NCBI GenBank assembly: GCA_937868725.1
Contig: CALMMQ010000047.1
Coordinates: forward strand, 1 to 64,000
Reading direction: 5' to 3'
Source of the DNA: an uncultured Pleomorphomonas sp.
Lineage (GTDB): Bacteria; Pseudomonadota; Alphaproteobacteria; Rhizobiales; Pleomorphomonadaceae
DNA length: 64,000 nucleotides
Under the pieces are notes generated by a model. It did no database searches. It saw nothing but the letters and a program-made list of their open reading frames with translations, and was not told where the DNA came from. Shown piece after piece: positions 1 to 8,100 of the stretch (positions within the stretch are counted from its first letter, which is position 1; every line of letters begins with the position of its first letter). Position numbers and translations under genes: made by a program.

Positions 1-115
1 GGACGGGCGGCATGGACTTCTGATCGAAGAGAAGAACGTCCAGTCAAGCCGCCCAGCACTAAAGGTGGCCCAAGTCGGTCAAGCCGGCTTGGACGGGCGG
101 CATGGACTTCTGATC
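1..115. repeat. 25-bp exact direct repeat, 90 bp apart
   Basis: The 25 bases at 1-25 are repeated exactly at 91-115. Each copy, read in the same frame, codes for TGGMDF followed by a TGA stop (stops at 21-23 and 111-113), and the copies are exactly 30 codons apart. This suggests a duplicated 3' end of a plus-strand gene lying mostly outside the window. No complete gene is visible in 1-180. A strong terminator follows at 139. Confidence 0.6.
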
Positions 116-138
116 ACCGATCGGATCGACGAAGCATC

Positions 139-169
139 AAAGGGGCGTCGCGCAAGCGGCGCCCTTTTT
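139..169 (+). terminator. rho-independent terminator of the gene left of the window
   Basis: A 13-bp stem (139-151 with 156-168, one or two G-T pairs) closes a GCAA tetraloop and runs into five T residues. It faces the plus strand and probably ends a transcript that starts left of the window. Confidence 0.75.
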
Positions 170-333
170 GTTGCGAAGGACCGTCAGCGGCTTGATTGGC
201 TTACCAAACCTTCATGTTCGCCGCCGCAATGTCGCCGGGATTTGACGATGCTGTCGAAGCCGATACAGGGGACCGCCGCGGCATTTTTCCCCGGCCGATC
301 CCTCCCTCTGATCCCTCGCAGGACTGCTTGCCG

Positions 334-2145
334 ATGAAAGCTCTCAGACGTGCCCTGGCCGATACGTGGCGCTTGGCCGCGCCCTATTTCTGGGTAAAGG
401 ACAAGGGCGAATTCTCGCTCGGCCGCTTCGGAGCCTATCGCATGCAGGAGCGCTGGTTCGCCCTGCTGGCGCTGGCCTTCATCATCGTCTCCAATCTGGG
501 CCAGGTCTATGTCACGGTCCGGCTCAACTACTGGAACAACCGCTTCTACACAGCGATGCAGGAGCGCAACGGGCCGGCCTTCTACACCGAGCTGCTGTTC
601 TTCTTCCTGATGACCAGCCTGTTCATCGGGGCCTTCCTGGCGGAAACCTACGTGACGCGCTGGCTGCAGATGCGCTGGCGGCACTGGATGACCGGCCGCT
701 TCCTCGATCGCTGGATGGCCGGCGGTACCCACTTCCGCCTCGCCTTCGACTACTACCGCTCCGACAACCCCGACCAGCGCATCGCCGAGGACATCCGGCT
801 GTTCATCGAGAACACCTTCGCCATCGTCATCAGCATCTTCGCGCTCACGGTCAAGACGGCCGCCTTCGTCGGCATTCTCTGGAGCCTGTCGTCGGAGTTT
901 TCCTACGACATCGGCGCGTTCGACCTGTCGTCGATCCCGGGCTATCTGGTGTGGGGCGCCCTGCTCTACTCGGTGGGGGGGACGTGGCTGGCCTATCTCG
1001 TCAACCGGCCGCTGATCCGCATGTATTTCGACCAGCAGCACTTCGAGGCCGACTTCCGCTATTCACTGGCCCGCCTGCGTGAGAACTCCGAACAGGTGGC
1101 GCTGCTCAAGGGCGAGCCGGTGGAGCGACAGAAGTCGTTGCGCGTCTTCTCGTCCATCGTTGCCAACTGGTACCGCATCATGAACTGGCGCGTGCTGGTC
1201 GGCATCTACGCCAACCTGTTCGACCGCATTTCCTCGGTGATGCCGTTCATTCTGCTGGCGCCGGCCTACTTCCTGAGCTCGACCATGCCGCTCGGCAACA
1301 TGACGCAGACGGCAAGCGCCTTCAGCTCGGTGCAGGACGGCTTCTCGTTCTTCGTCGGCCTGTTCTCCAGCAACGACGACAGCGGCATCCCCAAGTGGAA
1401 GGCGGTGCTCGATCGTCTCACCACCTTCAACAACGCCATCATCGCCATCGAGCGTCAGAAGGACGAGCAGCACATCGTCACGGTCGCGGCGGCTGAACCG
1501 CAGGTGACCATCGCCGATCTGGCGATCACGCTGCCGTCGGGCGAGCCGCTGGTGTCGGTACACGATCTGAAGCTGGCCGCCGGTCAATCGGTGCTGATCT
1601 CCGGTCCGTCGGGGTCGGGCAAGACGTCGATCTTCCGCGCCGTTGCCGGCATCTGGCCGTTCGGCAAGGGGCGGATCGGCGTTCCGGCCAGCGCCAGCGT
1701 CATGCTGCTGCCCCAGCGCGCCTACCTGCCGCTCGGCACGTTGCGCGAAGCCATCGCCTATCCGCATCCGGCCGACCGCTATAGCGAGACCGAGATCACC
1801 GATGTGCTGGCGGCGGTCGGGCTCGGCGCCTTCGCCAGCCGGCTCGACGATCTGTCCGAAGGCCCCAACCTCACGGCCCGCCTGTCCGGCGGCGAGCAGC
1901 AGCGCGTCGCCGTAGCCCGCGCCATCCTCGCCCGCCCGGACTTCCTGCTGCTCGACGAGGCGACCGCCTCGCTGGACGAGCCGTCGGAAGTGGCGATGTA
2001 CCAGCTTATCAAGGCGCGGCTGCCGGGAACGGCGATCATCTCGATCGGTCACCGCTCCAACCTGTTCGCCCTGCACGAGCGCCACATCAGCCTGACACCC
2101 GGCGACGGCGGCCGCTTCCGGCTCGACGGCGAAGTGGCGGCCTGA
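334..2145 (+). CDS. ABC transporter permease/ATP-binding fusion, SbmA/YddA type
   Basis: Inner-membrane half-transporter of the SbmA/BacA-like group fused to an ABC ATPase (603 aa). The first ~330 residues hold the long hydrophobic segments and a YWNNRFYTA-like stretch typical of SbmA/BacA/YddA proteins. The C-terminal ~200 residues carry Walker A (GPSGSGKTS), signature LSGGEQQRVAVARA and Walker B LLLDEATASLDE. Family members move peptides or cobalamin-like compounds, but the substrate here is unknown. The open frame extends 46 codons upstream to a TTG. The ATG at 334 is preferred because an AGGA lies 10 nt upstream and the protein then begins like its relatives. It stands alone and converges on an L,D-transpeptidase across a strong terminator. 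Confidence 0.88.
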   Translation: MKALRRALADTWRLAAPYFWVKDKGEFSLGRFGAYRMQERWFALLALAFIIVSNLGQVYVTVRLNYWNNRFYTAMQERNGPAFYTELLFFFLMTSLFIGAFLAETYVTRWLQMRWRHWMTGRFLDRWMAGGTHFRLAFDYYRSDNPDQRIAEDIRLFIENTFAIVISIFALTVKTAAFVGILWSLSSEFSYDIGAFDLSSIPGYLVWGALLYSVGGTWLAYLVNRPLIRMYFDQQHFEADFRYSLARLRENSEQVALLKGEPVERQKSLRVFSSIVANWYRIMNWRVLVGIYANLFDRISSVMPFILLAPAYFLSSTMPLGNMTQTASAFSSVQDGFSFFVGLFSSNDDSGIPKWKAVLDRLTTFNNAIIAIERQKDEQHIVTVAAAEPQVTIADLAITLPSGEPLVSVHDLKLAAGQSVLISGPSGSGKTSIFRAVAGIWPFGKGRIGVPASASVMLLPQRAYLPLGTLREAIAYPHPADRYSETEITDVLAAVGLGAFASRLDDLSEGPNLTARLSGGEQQRVAVARAILARPDFLLLDEATASLDEPSEVAMYQLIKARLPGTAIISIGHRSNLFALHERHISLTPGDGGRFRLDGEVAA

Positions 2146-2160
2146 CACTGAGCCCATACG

Positions 2161-2201
2161 ACAAGGCCGCCGTCCGACATCGCGTCGGGCGGCGGCCTTG
2201 T
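2161..2201. terminator. bidirectional terminator between convergent genes
   Basis: An 18-bp stem (2161-2178 with 2184-2201, one G-T pair) with a 5-nt loop sits between the exporter (plus) and the L,D-transpeptidase (minus). AACAAGG/CCTTGTT ends on either side allow it to work both ways. Confidence 0.8.
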
Positions 2202-2225
2202 TCATTCAGAACTGGCGTCGATCGC

Positions 2226-2918
2226 TTACTGAACGACAACGCGCGTGCCAACGTGGACGCGCTCGTAGAGATCGATGACGTCGTTGTTGGCCATGCGGAA
2301 GCAGCCCGACGAGGCGCTGGTGCCGACCGACTTCGGCTCGAACGTGCCGTGAATGCGGAACAGCGTGTCCTTCTTGCCGTCGTAGAGGTACATGGCACGG
2401 GCACCGAGCGGATTGCCGATCTGGCCTTCCATCATGTCCGGGATCATGTGACCACGAGCGTGCTCGCGCACGACCATTTCCTTGGGCGGGAACCAGCGCG
2501 GCCACTTCTGCTTGCTGCCGATGGCAACGACGCCCTGCCAGCCGAAGCCCTCGCGGCCGACACCAACGCCGTAACGCTGGGCCTTGCCACCCTCTTCAAC
2601 GAGGTAGAGGAACTTGCTCTTGGTATCGATGATGATGGTGCCGGCCGGCTCGCTGGTGGCGTAGTCGACTTCGGCGTGCTTGAAGGCCGGCGGCGGATCC
2701 TGGTTGCCGCTGAGCGCCTGATCGAGCGGATTGTCGGCCGTATCGTCAGGGTTGGACAGATACAGCGGCTGACCGGCCGGATCGGGCTTGCTGGCCACCG
2801 GCGGCTGGACGGCAACGAGGCTTGCCGACTGGGGCGCCGGCTTGGTAACGCAGCCGGCCATCAGCAGGCCAACCGCCACGGCCAGGAAAGCGGTTCTCTT
2901 CGCGGTGGCAATCGTCAT
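2226..2918 (-). CDS. L,D-transpeptidase (YkuD/ErfK family), lipoprotein
   Basis: Periplasmic YkuD-fold enzyme (230 aa) that probably cross-links peptidoglycan or attaches proteins to it. The N-terminus is a lipoprotein signal with lipobox LMAGC, so the mature protein should be anchored by its lipidated Cys. The catalytic region near the C-terminus has IHGTFEP followed by the active-site SSGCFRM; this group uses SSGC instead of the commoner SHGC. The open frame runs 42 codons further upstream, but only the ATG at 2918 puts the signal peptide at the N-terminus. It is the first of two tandem paralogues; the other ends about 200 bp away on the same strand. The proline-rich linker after the lipobox is probably a spacer. 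Confidence 0.9.
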   Translation of the reverse strand: MTIATAKRTAFLAVAVGLLMAGCVTKPAPQSASLVAVQPPVASKPDPAGQPLYLSNPDDTADNPLDQALSGNQDPPPAFKHAEVDYATSEPAGTIIIDTKSKFLYLVEEGGKAQRYGVGVGREGFGWQGVVAIGSKQKWPRWFPPKEMVVREHARGHMIPDMMEGQIGNPLGARAMYLYDGKKDTLFRIHGTFEPKSVGTSASSGCFRMANNDVIDLYERVHVGTRVVVQ

Positions 2919-3119
2919 GGTCACGACATAATCCCAAGTTCTGCCGCTCTCTCCGCATCGGCAGAGGCAGCCATGGTCAAAAATTCGATGGTGGGCCAGA
3001 TTCGAACCGCCGCGCCAAACGGTGCCGGACGAATCGCCCGGCAAGATGAAATAGCCGAAAGGCGGTGTCTGTCGACCCGCGCCCGGCCATTCAAGTCAGA
3101 AATTCCTCTCATGTGCCAT

Positions 3120-3857
3120 TCACATCACGATCACCCGCGTGCCGACGCGGACACGCTCGTAGAGATCGGTGACATCCTCGTTGCGCATGCGGATGCAGCC
3201 TGAGGAAACGGCGTGGCCGATGGTCCAGGGCTCGGCGGTGCCGTGGATGCGGTAGAGCGTCGAGCCGAGGTACATGGCACGGGCGCCGAGCGGATTCCTG
3301 GGACCGCCGGGCATCATCACCGGCAGGTGCGGCTGGCGCTGACGCATTTCCACCGGCGGGTGCCAGTCGGGCCATTCGGCCTTGCGCGTGATGGTGTGTT
3401 CGCCCGACCAGGTGAAGCCCGGACGTCCGACGCCGACGCCGTAGCGGCGGGCCTGACCACCGTCTTCCACCAGATAGAGGAACTTGGTGTTGGTATCGAT
3501 GACGATGGTGCCCGGCTTCTCGCCGCCGTCATAGGCGACTTCCTGCGGCAGGAACTCCGGCGACACGACCTTGGGTGGGGCGATCGTGACGACCTTGGCC
3601 GTCGAGGCCGCAGCGGCGGCGGGCGCGTCGACATCGGGCAGGCGGGCGGACTGACGCGGGGTGCGCGGCGCCGGCGCGGCGTAGATCGGCATGCGGCCCG
3701 GCAGCAGCTGGGTGACCCAGGGCTCGGTCAGGTTGGGCGACAGCACCAGCGGCGGCGGCGGCGCGTAACGCGTGGTCTCGGCGGCGGCCGGCGCCAGGGA
3801 AGCGCCCGCGATCAGCGCCATTCCGATAATGACTGACGAAGCGGTTCTCAAAAACAT
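3120..3857 (-). CDS. L,D-transpeptidase (YkuD/ErfK family), secreted
   Basis: Second YkuD-domain transpeptidase (245 aa), with a classical Sec signal peptide ending APAAA-E instead of a lipobox, so it should be soluble in the periplasm. The catalytic block is RIHGTAEP with SSGCIRM 11 residues on, followed by the same DLYERVRVGTRV ending as the neighbouring paralogue. A Pro/Ala-rich linker of about 90 residues separates signal and catalytic domain. The start at 3857 is chosen for an AAAGG ribosome site 8 nt upstream; an in-frame ATG at 3872 is possible. The two genes share strand and C-terminal halves and look like an old tandem duplication whose export signals diverged. Confidence 0.9.
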   Translation of the reverse strand: MFLRTASSVIIGMALIAGASLAPAAAETTRYAPPPPLVLSPNLTEPWVTQLLPGRMPIYAAPAPRTPRQSARLPDVDAPAAAAASTAKVVTIAPPKVVSPEFLPQEVAYDGGEKPGTIVIDTNTKFLYLVEDGGQARRYGVGVGRPGFTWSGEHTITRKAEWPDWHPPVEMRQRQPHLPVMMPGGPRNPLGARAMYLGSTLYRIHGTAEPWTIGHAVSSGCIRMRNEDVTDLYERVRVGTRVIVM

Positions 3858-4346
3858 CGGCCAACCTTTCATTCCGCGTCTGGTCCGTGGCGACCGCCGC
3901 GACATTGGCCGGACGTTGTCCGCCAACCATCGCAACAGCACTGGGGAATCGATGCGCCCGACACGCACTCGCGGGCGAAGGCCCGGTGGCGAGCGCAGGC
4001 GATCCGACCCGACGAGCCTAGGGTCCGGGCTTCTACGTTTGGTGAACGAAAGGTAGGAACATGCCGACAAGTTTAGCGACTTCGGATCATGGTTAACGAG
4101 TTGCAGCGAAAACCGGCGCCAAGAGACCGGTCGGATGCCGTCGCGATCGTCGATGGCGCCCCGTTGCCGCCCCTCGGCGCTGCGGCGGACAACGCGTTGT
4201 TAACCGGGCGAATTTATCGTGAGGACATGACCTGACTTTGTCTGCTGCCCGGCGCGGCAGATTCCCGGGAGCCTCGGATTCGGTCAGGCACGAGGAACAG
4301 GCGGCGAGGACGTGTCCGGTCCGCGTTCAGGGTTCGGGAGAGGATG
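3858..4346. other. divergent intergenic region, no gene seen
   Basis: This 489-bp region lies between the divergent transpeptidase and cheZ genes. Open frames here have no ribosome site or family resemblance. It should hold the promoters of both genes, but no clear -35/-10 pair or operator stands out. Confidence 0.5.
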
Positions 4347-5060
4347 ATGGCATTGCCACGCAAGGCATTTCGTATTGAAGCAATGCTCGGTGCTTCCACG
4401 CCGTCCAGCATGCCCGACCCGACCGGCAGCGATCGCGCCGACGAGATCCTGCGCGAGATCGGCGAGATCAAAAAGCTGGTCAAGCCGCATCAGGAAATCA
4501 GCAAGGACATCATCGCCGACTACCAGAAGCAGTTTACCGAGGCCTACAAGCTCAAGCTCGAGATGGAAGAGATTCAGGAGGCGATCTCCCGCACCAAGCA
4601 GGAAATCGCCAGTCTGCACGTCTCGGGCTTCAAGGGCGAGGAAATGAGCCGCGTCACCGACGAACTCGACGCGGTGGTTGGCGGTACCGAACAGGCCACC
4701 GAACAGATCCTGTCGGCGGTGGAAGGCATCGACGACGACGCCAACAACCTCAGCGCCCACCTCAAGGGCGAGCAGCAGGCCATGGCCGCCGACATCCAGG
4801 AGCGCGTGCTGCAGATCTACGAGGCCTGCAATTTCCAGGACCTCACCGGTCAGCGCATCACCAAGGTGGTCAACGTGCTGCGGTTCATCGAGGACCGCGT
4901 CAACCGCATGATGGAGATCTGGGGCGGCATGGAAGCCTTCGCGTCCATCGAATCCGACGAGTCGCTACGTCGGGTGGGCGACGCTGCCCTGCTCAACGGC
5001 CCGGCCTTGCCCAACGCCGATCAGGCGACGCAGGACGACATCGACGCGCTGTTCGCCTGA
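4347..5060 (+). CDS. cheZ: chemotaxis protein phosphatase CheZ
   Basis: CheZ family phosphatase (237 aa) that would dephosphorylate CheY-P at the flagellar motor. Evidence is the long helical body with heptad-like spacing, the family core EACNFQDLTGQRITKVV, which contains the catalytic Asp/Gln pair, and a short acidic C-terminal tail DDIDALFA matching the CheY-binding tail of CheZ. Two ATGs (4344 and 4347) overlap. The second is preferred because GGGAG at 4336-4340 is then properly spaced. No other chemotaxis gene is nearby, so the gene stands alone here. A clear terminator follows at 5084. Confidence 0.9.
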   Translation: MALPRKAFRIEAMLGASTPSSMPDPTGSDRADEILREIGEIKKLVKPHQEISKDIIADYQKQFTEAYKLKLEMEEIQEAISRTKQEIASLHVSGFKGEEMSRVTDELDAVVGGTEQATEQILSAVEGIDDDANNLSAHLKGEQQAMAADIQERVLQIYEACNFQDLTGQRITKVVNVLRFIEDRVNRMMEIWGGMEAFASIESDESLRRVGDAALLNGPALPNADQATQDDIDALFA

Positions 5061-5083
5061 GCGGCGCGATCAGCCGACATCAC

Positions 5084-5111
5084 AAGGCGACCGCCCGACG
5101 GTCGCCTTTTT
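5084..5111 (+). terminator. rho-independent terminator after cheZ
   Basis: A perfect 10-bp stem (5084-5093 with 5099-5108) has a CCCGA loop and is followed by T residues. Confidence 0.9.
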
Positions 5112-5195
5112 CATTGCTGCCGCCCGGTGACAGCAGTCCTGCCGCAAGCTGGGGCGGAACCAAGCGACATCCACCGGCAGGCAGGAGAGCGGTAC

Positions 5196-5810
5196 ATGGC
5201 CGGATTGACAATCGACGCCGAAGGCCGGGCCCGTTGCTGGTGGCCCGGCGAGGACCCGCTCTATGTCGCCTATCACGACACCGAATGGGGGCGGCCGGTC
5301 GCCGACGACCAGCGCCTGTTCGAAAAGCTCTGCCTTGAGGGCTTTCAGTCGGGCCTGTCGTGGCTGACCATCCTGAGAAAGCGCGCCAACTTCCGCGCCG
5401 CCTTCGCCGGCTTCGACATCGACACGGTGGCGGCCTTCACCGACACCGATGTCGAGCGGCTGGTGCAGGACGCCGGCATCGTCCGCCACCGCGGCAAGAT
5501 CGTCTCGGTGATCAACAATGCCCGCCGGGCGCAGGACCTGCGGCGCGAGGCGGGGTCGCTGGCCGCCTTCATCTGGCGCTTCGAGCCGGCGCCGGCCAGC
5601 AAGGCGCTGACGGCTGGGGCCATTGTCGCCAAGACCACCGAATCGACGGCGCTGTCCAAGGCGTTGCGTCAGCGCGGCTGGAGCTTTGTCGGACCAACCA
5701 CCGTCTACGCCTTCATGCAGTCGATGGGCCTCGTCAACGATCATCTCGACGGTTGCTGGGTGCGCGACGCCGTGGAAGCCGAGCGCGCCGCCTTCACGCG
5801 GCCGCGCTGA
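5196..5810 (+). CDS. tag: DNA-3-methyladenine glycosylase I
   Basis: Base-excision-repair enzyme (204 aa) that removes 3-methyladenine from alkylated DNA in the cytoplasm. The family hallmarks are visible: RCWWPGEDPLYVAYHDTEWG at the N-terminus with the Cys and His that bind structural zinc, the FQSGLSWLTILRKR helix of the helix-hairpin-helix glycosylases, and the C-terminal His/Cys pair in NDHLDGCWV. An open frame begins 23 codons earlier, but the ATG at 5196 has AGGAG 8 nt upstream and gives the normal family length. It sits between cheZ and aqpZ with its own spacing, so it is probably transcribed alone. Confidence 0.95.
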   Translation: MAGLTIDAEGRARCWWPGEDPLYVAYHDTEWGRPVADDQRLFEKLCLEGFQSGLSWLTILRKRANFRAAFAGFDIDTVAAFTDTDVERLVQDAGIVRHRGKIVSVINNARRAQDLRREAGSLAAFIWRFEPAPASKALTAGAIVAKTTESTALSKALRQRGWSFVGPTTVYAFMQSMGLVNDHLDGCWVRDAVEAERAAFTRPR

Positions 5811-5962
5811 CCATTCGCCGTTTCTGAACCAGACCACCGGCATGGCGAGAGGGCATTGATCGCTCATCATTTCAGATTGTACTTGCCTGTTCCGCCGATC
5901 TCCGCGCATAACATCCGTAGTTCTCCTGGGAACTGAACTTGCGATTCATGCGGAGCTTTTCC

Positions 5963-6649
5963 ATGCAAAAGAAATTGGCCGCCGAAGCCCTCGGCACGTT
6001 CTGGCTGGTGTTTGGCGGCTGTGGCAGCGCCATTCTGGCAGCGGCCTTCCCCGAACTGGGAATCGGGTTTGCCGGCGTCGCCCTTGCCTTCGGCCTCACC
6101 GTGCTGACCATGGCCTATGCCGTCGGCGGCATTTCGGGCGGCCACTTCAACCCCGCCGTTTCGGTCGGCCTGACCGTGGCCGGCCGCTTGCCGGCGGCCC
6201 ATCTGGTACCGTACGTGCTGGCGCAGCTGGTCGGTGCCGTGCTGGCCGCCGCCGCTCTCTATCTCATCGCCTCGGGCAAGGCCGGCTTCGAAGTGGGCGG
6301 CTTTGCCGCCAATGGCTACGGCGAGCACTCGCCTGGCGGCTATTCGATGGTGTCGGCACTGGTCATCGAAGCCATCCTGACCGGCTTCTTCCTGATCATC
6401 ATCCTCGGCGCCACCCACGGGCGGGCGCCCACCGGCTTTGCGCCCATCGCCATCGGTCTGGCGTTGACGCTCATCCACCTCATCTCGATCCCGGTCACCA
6501 ACACCTCGGTCAACCCGGCGCGGTCGACCAGTCAGGCGCTGTTCGCCGGCGGCTGGGCGGTGGAGCAGCTGTGGCTGTTCTGGGTCGCTCCGATTGCCGG
6601 CGCCATCGTTGGCGCGCTGATCTGGAAGGCCATCGGCGAACGGGACTGA
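5963..6649 (+). CDS. aqpZ: aquaporin Z
   Basis: Inner-membrane water channel (228 aa, six predicted membrane helices). Both pore NPA motifs are present (GGHFNPAVS and TSVNPARS). The selectivity-filter residues of AqpZ-type channels can be seen: His in [10 protein letters not shown] and Arg directly after the second NPA, which favours water over glycerol. The start at 5963 has GGAG 7 nt upstream; an earlier in-frame ATG-like start would add eight residues absent from relatives. A strong terminator follows, so the gene is monocistronic. Confidence 0.95.
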   Translation: MQKKLAAEALGTFWLVFGGCGSAILAAAFPELGIGFAGVALAFGLTVLTMAYAVGGISGGHFNPAVSVGLTVAGRLPAAHLVPYVLAQLVGAVLAAAALYLIASGKAGFEVGGFAANGYGEHSPGGYSMVSALVIEAILTGFFLIIILGATHGRAPTGFAPIAIGLALTLIHLISIPVTNTSVNPARSTSQALFAGGWAVEQLWLFWVAPIAGAIVGALIWKAIGERD

Positions 6650-6692
6650 ACGTCCCGCAGCCCTCGGCTGCGGTACAGCCATGAACAACAGC

Positions 6693-6720
6693 AGCCTCGG
6701 CGGCAACGCCGGGGCTTTTT
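6693..6720 (+). terminator. rho-independent terminator after aqpZ
   Basis: A 10-bp stem (6693-6702 with 6707-6716, one G-T pair) closes a GCAA tetraloop and ends in five T residues. Confidence 0.88.
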
Positions 6721-6891
6721 GCATCCTCGGTCCGGCGCCGGGCGCGGCATCGGCACTTCCAACAGGCATTCATCCACACAGTGGATCAGTTTCATATTTT
6801 CAATCTGTTGGACACATAGGCGCGATTGGCGCAAGGTCCTGCGACGCCGGGGGCCTGTCGCTCCCCGCGCCACTGGCGCCCGGATGCTCTC

Positions 6892-6962
6892 GCGCTTTCC
6901 GACCCGGCGGCATCGTCAGGTCGACAAGAAATCGCTCCAGATTCTAAGGGGTGAGCAGCCGC
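6892..6962 (+). repeat. dispersed ~67-nt repeat, copy A
   Basis: The 67 bases 6892-6958 align without gaps to 8028-8094 (52 of 67 identical by hand count). The shared core is GCGCTTTC, 16 variable bases, TCAGGTCGACAAGAA, then TCGCTCCAGA and TGAGCAG. A third, 64-nt copy is at 54602. It lies in the 372-bp gap between aqpZ and the aldo/keto reductase, which otherwise holds only the aqpZ terminator and the hairpin at 6968. Its nature (REP/RIME-like element or regulatory RNA) is unknown. Confidence 0.75.
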
Positions 6963-6967
6963 TTATC

Positions 6968-6989
6968 GATCAGGTCTATCAACCTGATC
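6968..6989 (+). promoter_or_regulatory. inverted repeat in the leader of the aldo/keto reductase gene
   Basis: A perfect 8-bp inverted repeat GATCAGGT-6 nt-ACCTGATC lies 32 nt upstream of the start codon. It could be an operator or a leader hairpin. The similar dyad GACCTGAT/ATCAGGTC occurs inside repeat copy B at 8037-8058. Confidence 0.5.
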
Positions 6990-7021
6990 GGCGGCCGCTT
7001 TAGCGGATCGAAGGACAGAAG

Positions 7022-7951
7022 ATGAAGCACTACGAAATTTCCCGAAGCGGGCTCAAGGCCTCCAGTGTCATCCTCGGGTTGATGCGTATCGCCAAGATGA
7101 GCGATGACGAGATCAGGGCCCTGGTTGACGGTGCCGTGGCGGCGGGCATCAACATGGTCGATCACGCCGATATCTATGGCGGCGAAACGCACCTCTGCGA
7201 ACAGCGGTTCGGCGCCGCCATGCGTCTGACGCCGGCGGCGCGTGAAAAGATCATCATCCAGAGCAAGGCCGGCATCCGCAAGGGCTACTTCGACTTCTCC
7301 GAAGCCCACATCCTCGAAGCCGTCGATGGCTCGCTCAAGGCGCTCCGGACCGACTATCTCGACGTGCTGCTGCTGCATCGCCCCGATGCCCTGGTCGAGC
7401 CGGAAGAGGTCGCCTCGGCCTTCGACAAGCTCGGCGCCGCCGGCAAGGTGCGTCACTTCGGCGTGTCGAACCACTCGGCCGGCCAGATCGAGCTGCTCAA
7501 GACCGCCGTCCGCCAGCCGCTCATCGCCAATCAGGTGCAGCTGTCCATCGTCCACGCGCCGCTGATCGCCCAGGGCGTGGCCATCAACATGGCCGATCTC
7601 GAACAGTCGGTGGACCGGACGCTCGGCCTGCTCGACTATTCGCGCAAGCAAGGCATGACGCTGCAGGCCTGGTCGCCGTTCCAGCGCGGCTTCTTCGGCG
7701 GTCCGTTCGTCGGCGATCGCGAGACCTATGCCGAACTCAACGTGGCGCTCGACGAGATCGCCGCCGCCCACAGCGTCACGCCGTCGGCCATCGCCGTGGC
7801 CTGGATCACCCGCCACCCGGCCAACATCCAGGTGGTGCTCGGCACCACCAAGCTCGCCCGCGTCAAGGAAGCGGTGGCCGGTGCCGGCGTGGCGCTGTCG
7901 CGCGAGGAATGGTACCGCCTGTTCCGGGCGGCCGGCTACATGGTGCCCTGA
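7022..7951 (+). CDS. aldo/keto reductase, YdhF-like
   Basis: NADPH-dependent aldo/keto reductase (309 aa), a cytoplasmic TIM barrel. The catalytic tetrad is recognisable: Asp and Tyr in VDHADIYGG, Lys in IIIQSKAGI and His in LLLHRPD. The VRHFGVSNHS segment and the C-terminal IQVVLGTTKLARV match the YdhF-type oxidoreductases. The substrate cannot be inferred. AAGGA 6 nt upstream supports the start. The gene is flanked on both sides by copies of the same 67-nt repeat and has its own terminator at 7976, so it is an isolated unit. Confidence 0.88.
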   Translation: MKHYEISRSGLKASSVILGLMRIAKMSDDEIRALVDGAVAAGINMVDHADIYGGETHLCEQRFGAAMRLTPAAREKIIIQSKAGIRKGYFDFSEAHILEAVDGSLKALRTDYLDVLLLHRPDALVEPEEVASAFDKLGAAGKVRHFGVSNHSAGQIELLKTAVRQPLIANQVQLSIVHAPLIAQGVAINMADLEQSVDRTLGLLDYSRKQGMTLQAWSPFQRGFFGGPFVGDRETYAELNVALDEIAAAHSVTPSAIAVAWITRHPANIQVVLGTTKLARVKEAVAGAGVALSREEWYRLFRAAGYMVP

Positions 7952-7975
7952 CCGACGGCCTTGCCATCGGACGAA

Positions 7976-8010
7976 AACGGCGGACGCCTATCCCAGGCGC
8001 CCGCCGTTGC
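7976..8010 (+). terminator. terminator-like hairpin after the aldo/keto reductase gene
   Basis: Arms AACGGCGG (7976-7983) and CCGCCGTT (8001-8008) enclose a second 5-bp stem (7985-7989 with 7995-7999). A weak T-rich stretch follows. Confidence 0.6.
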
Positions 8011-8027
8011 TGTTTCCGGGCTTCAGA

Positions 8028-8100
8028 GCGCTTTCTGACCTGATCGACTCATCAGGTCGACAAGAACTCGCTCCAGAGTCAATAAGTTGAGCAGCGGCTG
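8028..8100 (+). repeat. dispersed ~67-nt repeat, copy B
   Basis: Second copy of the repeat described at 6892, in the same orientation, abutting the hisG stop codon. It contains the perfect dyad GACCTGAT-6 nt-ATCAGGTC (8037-8058). Read from the minus strand, this hairpin lies just downstream of hisG and could protect or end its mRNA. Confidence 0.75.

Noticed and set aside
2960-3040. tRNA-like 3' end on the minus strand (GGTTCGAATC followed by CCACCA) upstream of the first transpeptidase
   Set aside because: No matching acceptor, D or anticodon arm can be folded, and the presumed T-stem does not pair.
8028-8100. Repeat copy B as an ordinary hisG terminator
   Set aside because: There is a stem but no T-tract on the minus strand, and the sequence is shared with copies that are not downstream of genes in that orientation.
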